From: Gemmatimonas sp.
GTDB taxonomy: Bacteria > Gemmatimonadota > Gemmatimonadetes > Gemmatimonadales > Gemmatimonadaceae
NCBI RefSeq assembly: GCF_021298855.1
Contig: NZ_JAJTHI010000016.1
Coordinates: 34,860-98,859 of the forward strand
Direction of reading: 5' to 3'
Length of the DNA: 64,000 nt
A program made the translations under genes and the position numbers. The notes under the pieces are model-generated. The model was not told where the DNA came from. It searched no databases and saw only the letters and a program-made list of their open reading frames with translations. The stretch's first letter is position 1; each line of letters opens with the position of its first letter. Positions 44,398 through 53,641 of this stretch are shown in pieces.

Positions 44398-45798
44398 GAT
44401 CAAGTGCCGAATTGTGTGTAGTTCGCTTCCGGGTGAGAGAGCGGACTACGCCGCGCGGGGGGTCTTGAGGGCGTTCTTGACGTTGTGGGTGGGGGAATCG
44501 GGCACGATGTACCGTCGCTTCGCCCACTGATCGCTGCGGTCAGCCGCGAGCGCGGTGGCGAGGCGCAGGTAGCTCGCCTCGTTGGGGAAGATGCGGATGA
44601 CATTGGTGCGCCGACGAATTTCCTCGTGCTCGCGTTCGAGCGCGTTCGTGGTGCGGAGGCGGCGGCGCGCTTCGGCTTCCTTGAGCATGTAATAGCCGAG
44701 CGTGTCAGACAGCGTCGTCTCGAGCCACGTCGCTACGGCGGGCAGCGGCTTCTGGAGGCTCGCGATGAGCGCCCGCCCCCGCTGCTCGGCCTCGGCCCGC
44801 GTCGGCGCCGCCCAGACGTCCCGGAGGGCCGCGAGCAGGGCTTCCTGGCGCGCGGCCGTGCTCACTTTCGTGAGGGCGTTGCGGAGGTAGTGGACCTGAC
44901 AGCGCTGATGCACCGCGTCAGGGAAGAAGCGCTGCACGGCGCCCTTGAGCCCCGCGTGTTCGTCACTCACGACGTACTGTACGCCGTGCAGGCCGCGCGC
45001 GTGCAGATCCTGAAAGACCGTGCCCCACGTCGTCGCGCTCTCCGCGTTGCCGAGCCACACGCCGAGATATTCGCGATGGCCGCTCGCCGCGACGCCGAGC
45101 ACCCAGAGCACCGCGGTCGAGAGCACTTGGCCCTCTCGCCGAATCCGCTCGTAGTGGGCGTCGATCACGAGATAGGGGTACGCTTGCGCGTCGACGGGGC
45201 GTGTCCGCCACGTCGCGAGCTGGGCATCCAGCTGCTTGGTGGCGCGGCTCACCGTACTCGCGCTCACGGGCTCGCCGCTGAGCTGCTCCATGATGCGCCG
45301 GACTTTCCGCGTGGAGACGCCCTGCAGATAGCACGTGGCCATCGCACTCAGCAGCGCCTGCTCGTGGCGCTGATACCGCGCAAACACCGTCGGCTCGAAG
45401 AGGCCCGCGCGGTCACGCGGCACGCGCAACTCGACCTTCCCGATCCGCGTAATCAACCACCGCGGGCGGGTGCCATTGCGCACGCCCTGGCGCTCGGCGG
45501 CGCGTTCGTACGGGGCCGCGCCGAGGAACGTCGCGAACTGCGCCGCGAGCGTCTCCTGCAAGACGGTCTGGATCATCGTGCGCAACGCGCCAGGGAGGGC
45601 CGGCTCGGGCGCGGCCGATTGCTGGAGCAGCCGCTTCGGGCTACCATCATCCAAAGAAACGGTCATCGATCAGCTTCTGGGCTTCGTGGGACGGCAATCC
45701 CACTGGTGAACTAGGGCACCCAGAAGATGGTCGGTGGCCGTTTCTGCGTCGAATGCAGCGGGCCACCGACCGAACTACACACAATTAGCGACACTATC
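44398..45798. mobile_element. IS256-family insertion sequence
   Basis: The element is 1,401 bp. Its imperfect terminal inverted repeats begin GATCAAGTGCCG on the left and GATAGTGTCGCT on the right (read inward). They share a perfect 16-base inner part, AATTGTGTGTAGTTCG (44410-44425; 45771-45786). GATxxxGT and AATTGTG resemble the ends of IS256 itself. The transposase gene fills it. I find no matching 8-bp target duplication (GTTGAGCT left, GGGCTCAC right). The left flank holds three GAGAGTTGAGC words and the right flank a 13-bp direct repeat. Confidence 0.85.
44446..45666 (-). CDS. IS256-family transposase
   Basis: The 406-residue DDE transposase of the mutator/IS256 type appears intact. The first catalytic aspartate is in YLVIDAHYERIRREG (~residue 167), the second in VVSDEHAGLKGAV (~236), and the glutamate in TTNALEREHEEIRRRTNVIR (~345). 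The C(2)H region is HQRCQVHYLRNAL. The N-terminal part (about 25-130) is the DNA-binding region, with GVRNGTRPRWL. It cuts and pastes the element between its terminal repeats. No frameshift or premature stop is visible, so the element may be active. One copy lies in this window. Confidence 0.95.
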   Translation of the reverse strand: MTVSLDDGSPKRLLQQSAAPEPALPGALRTMIQTVLQETLAAQFATFLGAAPYERAAERQGVRNGTRPRWLITRIGKVELRVPRDRAGLFEPTVFARYQRHEQALLSAMATCYLQGVSTRKVRRIMEQLSGEPVSASTVSRATKQLDAQLATWRTRPVDAQAYPYLVIDAHYERIRREGQVLSTAVLWVLGVAASGHREYLGVWLGNAESATTWGTVFQDLHARGLHGVQYVVSDEHAGLKGAVQRFFPDAVHQRCQVHYLRNALTKVSTAARQEALLAALRDVWAAPTRAEAEQRGRALIASLQKPLPAVATWLETTLSDTLGYYMLKEAEARRRLRTTNALEREHEEIRRRTNVIRIFPNEASYLRLATALAADRSDQWAKRRYIVPDSPTHNVKNALKTPRAA

Positions 45799-45802
45799 GG
45801 GC

Positions 45803-45867
45803 TCACGTCTCCTTCTCACGTCTCCTTCTCACGTCTCCTTCTCACGTCTCCTTCTCACGTCTCCTTC
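45803..45867. repeat. Five 13-bp direct repeats beside the IS
   Basis: The unit TCACGTCTCCTTC is repeated five times without change, starting five bases outside the IS right end. It then grades into CTCTCAAGCTCACCACTCAG before the ggt stop. The bases 44341-44397 on the other side of the IS hold three GAGAGTTGAGC words, close to the reverse complement in style (GAG/GTGAG). Confidence 0.95.
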
Positions 45868-45887
45868 TCACCTCTCAAGCTCACCAC

Positions 45888-47726
45888 TCAGTAGCCCACC
45901 GCTCCGCCCGACCGCCGCGGTTCCGGTTGCCCTTCCCATCCTCCCTTCACGCGCATGATGGCGTTCACGTTCACGAGGCTGCGCACTTCGCGCATGGCGT
46001 GACCGAAGGCGCGCAGGGAATCGAGGACCGTGGGGCGCACGCCGCCGGCTTCGAAGGTGAGGGAATCGGGGAGCGCCTGATGATGAATGCGGGGGGCGCG
46101 CATGGCATCGGCCAGCGTCATGCGATGTTCGATGACGTTGAGAATGACCTGGCTGGTGCCCGTGATGATGGTGGGGCCACCGGCCGCGCCGGCCACGAGC
46201 AGCACCTGATCGCGCGGGTCGAGCACGATGGTGGGGGCCATGGCGCTCAGCATGCGCTTGCCCGGCTGAATGGCGTTCGCTTCGCCCTGCACGAGACCGA
46301 ACATGTTGGGCTTCCCCGGCTGCGCGGCGAAGTCGTCCATCTCGTCGTTCAGCATGAAGCCGGCGCCGCGCACCCACACGCCCGAGCCCCACGAGTTGTT
46401 GAGCGTGGTGGTGGTGGAGACGGCATTGCCGCGCGCGTCCACCACGGCATAGTGCGTGGTGTGTTCGGGCTCGCGCGCCGCCTGCGCCATGAGCGGCTCG
46501 AGATCACGCGTTGGCGTGGCGCGGGTATCGGCGATGGTGGCCTTGAGGCGCGCTGCGTAGCTCTTGCTCGTGAGCTGGGCGAGTGGCACCGGCACGAAGG
46601 CGGGGTCGGCCAGCTTCGCGTTGCGGTCGATGAAGGCCCGCTGGTACGCACTCCCCACGAGATGGAACCAGCGGGTGCTGCCGTAGGCGGGCAGGGACGG
46701 ATACTGCTCGAGCACGTTGAGCGCTTCGGCGGTGGTCACGCCGCCGCTCGACGACGGCGGCATGGAGAGCAGCGCGTACCCGCGATACGTGGTGCGGATG
46801 GGCGTGCGCCACACCGGGGCATACGTGGCGAGATCGGCCCGGGTGATGATGCCCGTCGTGCCCTCGGCGCCGCGCTGCATCTCGGCCACCAGCGAGTCGG
46901 CCACCCAGCCGCTGTAGAAGGCCCGCGCGCCCTGATCGGCGATGGCCTGCAGCGTGCGCGCAAGCTCCGGCTGCACGAGTCGAGCGCCCGTGGCCAGCGG
47001 TGTGCCGTTGGGGGTGAACGGCGACTGGCGCTGGAAGCGCAGCAGCATCCTGGAGGCGCGCTCGATGGAGGTGGCCAACGCCGTGTCCACGACGAAGCCA
47101 TCGCGCGCCAGCCGAATGGCCGGCTGCATGACCTTCGAAAGCGGCATGGTGCCGTAGCGCTCGAGCAGCGCCGTCAGCCCCGCCACCGCTCCCGGCACGC
47201 CCGAGGCGAGGTGCCCGTAGATGCTCTTGTCGGTCAGCTTGCCATTGGCGTCGAGGTACATGTCCCGCGTGGCCGCCAACGGCGCGATCTCGCGATAGTC
47301 GAGGGCGGCGGTGCGGCCGTCAGCCAGGCGCACCACGGTATACCCGCCGCCACCAATGTTGCCCGCCTCGGGCCATGTGACCGCCAGCGCGAACCCCAGC
47401 GCCACCGCCGCGTCCACGGCGTTGCCGCCTTCGCGCATGATGTCGGCGGCGGCGGCGCTGGCCTCGCGGCTGTTGCTCACCGCCATGACCTGCGGGGCGA
47501 AGGTGGCGCGCTGCCCCGCCGGCAGACGCCAGCCGGCGGGGAACTGCGCCGCCGCCCGCTCGGGAATGGCGGGATCGCCGGGTTGCCCGGCGCCGGACAC
47601 GTTCGCGGCCGTCACACCGGATGCGGAAGCGGACGTGGACGTGGACGCGGAGGTGCCCGCACAGGCACCCAGCACACCAGCGGCGAGCAGCGTTGCACAC
47701 CAGGAGCGCGGAGAGGGGACGCGCAT
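45888..47726 (-). CDS. ggt: Gamma-glutamyltransferase lipoprotein
   Basis: The enzyme is made as a proenzyme that cleaves itself and transfers or hydrolyses gamma-glutamyl groups of glutathione and related peptides outside the inner membrane. The 612-residue chain starts MRVPSPRSWCATLLAAGVLG with the lipobox LGAC, and GGAG lies 5 bases upstream of the ATG. The family body has NSREASAAAADIMREGGNAVD near residue 90, GHLASGVPGAVAGL and the N-terminal nucleophile threonine in EHTTHYAVVDARGNAVSTT (~residue 405). LSMPPSSSGGV replaces the common PPGSGG. A Ser/Thr/Ala-rich spacer follows the lipid cysteine. It lies just downstream of the small outer-membrane protein gene. Confidence 0.93.
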   Translation of the reverse strand: MRVPSPRSWCATLLAAGVLGACAGTSASTSTSASASGVTAANVSGAGQPGDPAIPERAAAQFPAGWRLPAGQRATFAPQVMAVSNSREASAAAADIMREGGNAVDAAVALGFALAVTWPEAGNIGGGGYTVVRLADGRTAALDYREIAPLAATRDMYLDANGKLTDKSIYGHLASGVPGAVAGLTALLERYGTMPLSKVMQPAIRLARDGFVVDTALATSIERASRMLLRFQRQSPFTPNGTPLATGARLVQPELARTLQAIADQGARAFYSGWVADSLVAEMQRGAEGTTGIITRADLATYAPVWRTPIRTTYRGYALLSMPPSSSGGVTTAEALNVLEQYPSLPAYGSTRWFHLVGSAYQRAFIDRNAKLADPAFVPVPLAQLTSKSYAARLKATIADTRATPTRDLEPLMAQAAREPEHTTHYAVVDARGNAVSTTTTLNNSWGSGVWVRGAGFMLNDEMDDFAAQPGKPNMFGLVQGEANAIQPGKRMLSAMAPTIVLDPRDQVLLVAGAAGGPTIITGTSQVILNVIEHRMTLADAMRAPRIHHQALPDSLTFEAGGVRPTVLDSLRAFGHAMREVRSLVNVNAIMRVKGGWEGQPEPRRSGGAVGY

Positions 47727-47776
47727 GTCAGCTCCAGGAGGGATGGAAAGAGGCCACGAGACCGTTGCGGACCGGG

Positions 47777-48502
47777 CTAGAACTTGAAACGCAAACTGGC
47801 GCGCGTCGCCCGCGTGCGGTACGTGCGCCCCGTGCCATCGGGCAAGTTGTCCCTGGCGTGCCACCCGATGCCGAAGTCCTGCACCAGCGCGATGACCATA
47901 CCCGGCGAGAGAGTATAGCCGAAGCCGAAGCCCATGGAGCCGGCGACGCCCATCTGCAGCGTCCCCGGGCCAATCGCCGCCGCCGTGGAGTCCCTCGTTC
48001 GGAGATTGCGAAAGCCGTTCACGCCGCCCTGTGCTTCGAAGAAGGTGTGAAAGCCAGGGCCGCCGCCGCTGCGGAACTGACCCATGAGCTGCCAGGTCTC
48101 CAGCTGCGCCTCGCACCTGGCGATGCACACCGCGCGGGGATCCGGTGCCACCTGTCCAGGGACCGCGAGTCGGGTGACGTTCACATCGACCACCCCGTAC
48201 CCCAGCGATACCCCCAGCGTCGTGGCCGGGTCGAGTGCCTTCTCGAGCGTACCGCGCAACTGCCAGAGCGGGTCGTTGCCGAACTCCCACCGCGCGCTCG
48301 ACGCGCCGTCGTTGATGGCCCCCAGGACCAGCCCCGCCGCGCCGCCCGAGAACCACCACCCCTGGCTGGGGCCGCGAGGAGGCGGTCCACCGGTCGGGGG
48401 GCGGCCGCGAATCTGGGCCTGAGCGCTGCCGGCACTTACCAGCAGCAGCAGGGCCAGCGTGGGCGCGAGACGACGGGCAACGGGGTGCCCGCTGCGCGGC
48501 AC
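47777..48502 (-). CDS. Small exported beta-barrel-like protein
   Basis: The 241-residue protein starts at GTG (VPRSGHPVARRLAPTLALLL) preceded by AGGAG 4 bases upstream; an earlier GTG at 48535 is possible. The signal peptide ends in AQAQ. The mature chain alternates in amphipathic strands with GVSLGYGVVDVNVTRL, GPGTLQMGVAGSMGFGFGYT and MVIALVQDFGIGWHARDN, and ends in LRFKF; a terminal aromatic residue is usual for outer-membrane barrels. Two cysteines in CIARCEAQ could be bridged. I recognise no named family. It is divergent from murQ and 50 bases before ggt. Confidence 0.65.
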   Translation of the reverse strand: MPRSGHPVARRLAPTLALLLLVSAGSAQAQIRGRPPTGGPPPRGPSQGWWFSGGAAGLVLGAINDGASSARWEFGNDPLWQLRGTLEKALDPATTLGVSLGYGVVDVNVTRLAVPGQVAPDPRAVCIARCEAQLETWQLMGQFRSGGGPGFHTFFEAQGGVNGFRNLRTRDSTAAAIGPGTLQMGVAGSMGFGFGYTLSPGMVIALVQDFGIGWHARDNLPDGTGRTYRTRATRASLRFKF

Positions 48503-48670
48503 GCTGCTCCTACGAACGAAAGAAACCGGACGCACCGCGACTCCGAGGTTGACCTCCCGTTAAGTTACCCTGACGTCCCCTCCAGAGGCACGGTTGCCCA
48601 GATTTCCGGCCCGCGGGGATGCCGCGCGAGGCCTGCGTCGGGTCCGCGTCCGCTCCTTCACCCGCATGCC

Positions 48671-49593
48671 GTGTCTGCTCCGACGCTCGACCCCCGGGTC
48701 ACCGAACGTCGCAATCCGCGCACCGTCGACATCGATCTCGCGTCGCCGCTGGACATCGTCGACCTGATCAACGCCGAAGATCGCGCCGTGGCCGACGCGG
48801 TCGCCACGCAGCGCGCGGTCATTGCGCAGGCGATCGCGGCCATCGAGCAGGCCTTTCGCGCCGGCCACCGACTGCTGTACGTGGGCGCCGGCACCTCGGG
48901 ACGCCTCGGCGTGCTCGATGCGAGCGAATGCCCGCCCACCTTCGGCACCGACCCGCGCATGGTGGTGGGCATCATTGCCGGCGGCGATCACGCCCTCCGC
49001 AATCCCATTGAGGGCGCCGAAGACGATCCGGCCGCGGGAGCAGCGCAAATGGATGTGCAGGCGGTGACCGCCGGTGACGTGGTGGTGGGCATTGCGGCCA
49101 GTGGCACGACGCCCTTCGTGCGCGGCGCCCTGGCCCGCGCGCGGGAACGCGGCGCCACGACCGGACTCATTGCCTGCAGTGAGCCACCCGCCGTCATGCG
49201 CGCGCAGGCTGATTGGCTCATTCTGCCCATCGTGGGCCCCGAGGTGCTCACCGGCTCCACGCGGCTCAAGGCCGGCACGGCCACCAAGCTCGTGTGCAAC
49301 ATGCTCACCACCGGCGCCATGATTCGCGTGGGGAAGAGCTACGGCAACCTCATGGTGGACCTGCGGGCCACCAACGTGAAGCTGCAGGATCGCGCCGAGC
49401 GTATCGTCAGCGAGGTGACCGCGCTGGACCGTGAGGCAGCGCGCGCGCTGCTGCAGCGGGCCGACGGCCGGGTGAAGCGCGCGTTGGTCATGCACGCCCT
49501 CGACGTGGACGCGGCCACCGCCGACGCGCGGCTCGAGGCCGCAGGCGGCGTCATTCGCAAGGTGGTGCCCAACGCGCCACCGCCGGTGGGCGC

Positions 49594-49597
<4 letters not shown>
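48671..49597 (+). CDS. murQ: N-acetylmuramic acid 6-phosphate etherase
   Basis: MurQ removes the lactyl ether from MurNAc-6-phosphate to give GlcNAc-6-phosphate during cell-wall recycling. The 308 residues start at GTG (VSAPTLDPRVTERRNPRTVD), giving the standard length. The SIS fold shows YVGAGTSGRLGVLDASECPP, VVGIAASGTTPFVRGAL and the catalytic region STRLKAGTATKLVCNMLTTG. It is the first gene of a three-gene operon and overlaps anmK by 4 bases. The 168 bases to the divergent gene hold its promoter; I see no repressor gene nearby. Confidence 0.95.
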
Positions 49598-50771
<1,174 letters not shown>

Positions 50772-50775
<4 letters not shown>

Positions 50776-52250
50776 GCGAACAGTCGCGCCGCGACCTCGC
50801 GCAGTTGCTGCTGCCGGTCATCCGCTGGAACGCCGATCGTGGCTTCACCGACGCGCGCGCGCTCATCGAGCAGGCGCTGCAGCTCGGGGTGGGAGGGTTC
50901 CTCCTGGCGGGGGGCGAACAGGATGGCGTACGCGCGCTGGCCAAGGAACTACAGCTCAAGTCGAGGCATCCGCTGCTGTTGGCGGCGGAGCTGGAGCGTG
51001 GGGCGGGGCAGCAGTTCGCCGGCGCCACCGGGCTGCCGCCGCTGGCCGCCATTACCGCCATGGGCGATATCGAGGCGTTGCGTCGCGCGGCGCGACTCAC
51101 GGCACGCGAAGCGCGCACCATGGGGGTGAACTGGAATCTTGCGCCCGTGTGTGATCTCGACCTGCTGGCCGAGAACCCGCTCCTTGGCACGCGTGCCATG
51201 GGCCAAGACGCCCGCAAGGTGGCGCAGCTGGTGCAGGCATGGATCGAAGCCACGCAGGCCGAAGGGGTCATGGCGTGCGCGAAGCACTTTCCCGGGATCG
51301 GACGCGCCACGCGGGACCCGCACCGGGAAGCGCTGAGCGTGGACACGCCGGCCGATCAGCTCAAGGAGCTCGACCTGCAGCCGTTTCGCGCGGCCATCAG
51401 CGGTGGCGTGGCGAGCGTGATGACGGCGCATGTCGCGTATCCGGCGCTCGACTCCAGCCGTGCGCCCGCCACGCTCTCCCGGGAAATGCTGCAGTGGCTG
51501 CTGCGACAGCAGCTCAAGTTCGACCATCTCATCGTGGCCGATCTCATGACGCTGCCGGGCGTGTGCGAGGGGCGCACGGTGGCCGACGCCTGCGTGCTGG
51601 CACTGCGTGGCGGGTGCGACGTGCTGCTGGCCCCGGGCGACCTGGACACCACGCTCGATGCGCTGGAGAAGGCGCTCGAGGATGGGACGCTCGATCCGGA
51701 GCGCGTGAAGCAATCGGTGCGCCGGCGACTCAAGTGGGCGCAGTGGGTGTCGCCCCCCAACGATTGGCGCCGCCCCAGTGGTGCCGACACGGCGTGGGGC
51801 GCGCTGCTGGCCGACAAGGTGCTGCGCATTGAACAGGGGCCCATTCCGCCCATGGCAGGGGTCACCGAAGTCGCGCTGGTGGACGACGATGACGACGTGG
51901 AGGGGCGACGCCCCGACCGCACCGGCATCGTGGAAGCGATGCGGCTGGCCGGCAACGATGCGCGCATCGTGAGCGCCCCCACGGCGGCCAGCGCCGGGCC
52001 ATTCGTGATTGCGCTCTTCGCCGACTATCTCCCCACCAAGGGGCGCTGCACGCTGCGTGAGGATACCGTGGCCGCCGTCCGGGCGTTCGCGGCGCAGGCG
52101 GAGGCCATGCATCGCCCGGTGGTGCTGGTGGGACTTGGTGACCCGCGCTGGGTGCAGCAGTTGGCCATGCCGGTGCCCACGATCATTGCCTGGAACGGCG
52201 ACCGGGTCATGCAGCAGGCGGCCGGACGCGGATTGCTGCGGAAGCGATAA
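50772..52250 (+). CDS. nagZ: Glycoside hydrolase family 3, beta-N-acetylhexosaminidase type
   Basis: NagZ-type enzymes cut GlcNAc from anhydroMurNAc-peptides in the cytoplasm, feeding AnmK and MurQ. The 492 residues have a GH3 TIM barrel (about 5-330): VNWNLAPVCDLDLLAENPL, ACAKHFPGIGRATRDPHREA and VADLMTLPGVCEG, where the aspartate of VADLM is the expected nucleophile. The DxH acid/base dyad of NagZ appears as DPH. The usual KHFPGHGD reads KHFPGIGR, losing one conserved histidine. Residues ~345-492 form an additional GH3_C-like domain (VIALFADYLPTKGRCTL); bacterial NagZ often lacks one. It closes the operon before a strong terminator. Confidence 0.88.
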
Positions 52251-52284
52251 CGCCACGCGCTGGGATGGTGGCCGCGCGTGGCGT
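52250..52284. terminator. Bidirectional terminator between nagZ and PP2C gene
   Basis: A perfect 11-bp stem pairs ACGCCACGCGC (52250-52260) with GCGCGTGGCGT (52274-52284) across a 13-base loop. It spans exactly from the last base of the nagZ stop to the first base of the convergent PP2C stop codon. Confidence 0.8.
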
Positions 52285-53483
52285 CAGCGCCGCGCGAGCT
52301 GCACCACCGTCCACACCACCGCGGCCACGGCCACGCACGCCAGCAGCACCAACAGCGGTCGTACGCGGGCGCGGCGTTCGGCCACTTCGGGTTCCACGAG
52401 GGGTCGCCGTTGTGCGGAAGCCGCCTGCTCGCTCTCGTCGAGATCGCGCCGCTCGGCGCGGGTCGGCATGCGCACCCCTTGCTTGGGGGCGGGATCGCTC
52501 TTGATCGGCGTGCGCGGCGCGCGCGGCACGATGGGCGTGTCGCGCGTCTGCTCGAAGAGCGTACCGGCGAGCGGATATGCGGTGTACCCCACGGAGTCCT
52601 GGCCCGACGAGGACAGCAGCCCGGCGCCGTCGAAGCGCACCGCCACCACGGTGATGTTGTCGGGGCCGCCGCGATGATTGGCCCGATCGACCAGCTTGCG
52701 ACAGAGCATGCGCACGTCGGACTCGCCAGTCGACAGTTGCGCGATTTCGTCGGCCTTGACCAGCCCCGACAGACCGTCGCTGCAGAGGAGAAGCGTATCA
52801 CCCTTGCGCAGCTGCTGGTGGGTGAGATCCACCGTGACCTGCGCTTCCGGCCCCAGCGCCTGCAGGATGATGTTGCGGCGGTCGCTCACTTCGGCTTCTT
52901 CGGGGGTGAGTTCCCCCGCTTCGACCAGTCGCTGCATGAGCGATTGATCCTTGGTGATCTGTTGCGCCGCCCCGTCGCGCACCACGTAGGCCCGACTGTC
53001 CCCCACCTGCACCAGAAAGAGCCGATCACCCAGCAGTCCGGCAATCGTGGCCGTGGTTCCCATTCCGCGATGCTCGGGAAACTCGCGAGCATGCTCGTGG
53101 ATGCGCACGTTGGCCGCCATGGTGCTGTCGCGCAGCGCCTCGGCGAACTGCTCGGGCGACGGCGCCGTCGTGGCCTGCGACCACTGCCGGCGAAGCCCCT
53201 CCAGCACGAGCGTGCCGGCCATGCTGCTGGCCAGCTCTCCCGACGCCGCCCCTCCCATGCCGTCGGCCACGAGAAAGAGCAAGCCCCGCGGCGAGGCGGG
53301 CAGATCGAGCGCCCCGTCATCGAACCCCACCGGACGGCCGGTTTCGAGGTCCGCCACGAGGAAGGTGTCCTCGTTGTGTTCGCGCGACCGTCCCACATCC
53401 GTCAGCGCAAACACACGGGCCACGACGGGACGATCGCCGGTCGGGGGGTGCGCTGAGTTGGAATCAAAGGCAGTGACGGTCAC
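52284..53483 (-). CDS. PP2C-family Ser/Thr phosphatase with C-terminal membrane anchor
   Basis: The ~399-residue protein has a PP2C catalytic domain (about 25-265). Metal aspartates are visible in GRSREHNEDTFLVAD, LVADGMGGAASGELA, LLCSDGLSGLV and GGPDNITVVAV. It removes phosphate from Ser/Thr residues with Mn/Mg. A proline- and charge-rich linker follows, then a single membrane segment near the end (PLLVLLACVAVAAVVWTVVQ), so the catalytic domain should face the cytoplasm. No cognate kinase is in this window. The start is uncertain: GTG codons at 53483 and 53558 are both weak. It is convergent with nagZ and divergent from the amidase gene. Confidence 0.88.
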   Translation of the reverse strand: MTVTAFDSNSAHPPTGDRPVVARVFALTDVGRSREHNEDTFLVADLETGRPVGFDDGALDLPASPRGLLFLVADGMGGAASGELASSMAGTLVLEGLRRQWSQATTAPSPEQFAEALRDSTMAANVRIHEHAREFPEHRGMGTTATIAGLLGDRLFLVQVGDSRAYVVRDGAAQQITKDQSLMQRLVEAGELTPEEAEVSDRRNIILQALGPEAQVTVDLTHQQLRKGDTLLLCSDGLSGLVKADEIAQLSTGESDVRMLCRKLVDRANHRGGPDNITVVAVRFDGAGLLSSSGQDSVGYTAYPLAGTLFEQTRDTPIVPRAPRTPIKSDPAPKQGVRMPTRAERRDLDESEQAASAQRRPLVEPEVAERRARVRPLLVLLACVAVAAVVWTVVQLARR

Positions 53484-53641
53484 AACGTGTTTGTACGGGC
53501 CATGGCGCGGAAAGTCGGTCGTACTGACCCCTACGGACACCCACGCCGGAGGTTGCACCTCGGACGGGCGGAACGGAAGACTCCACCGTGAAAACGTGCG
53601 GAAGATGGCCAGCGTGTCACCACATGGTCAAATTCGAGCGT

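Noticed and set aside
44390..45806. Target-site duplication of the IS
   Set aside because: The 8-base flanks do not match at the ends defined by the terminal repeats.
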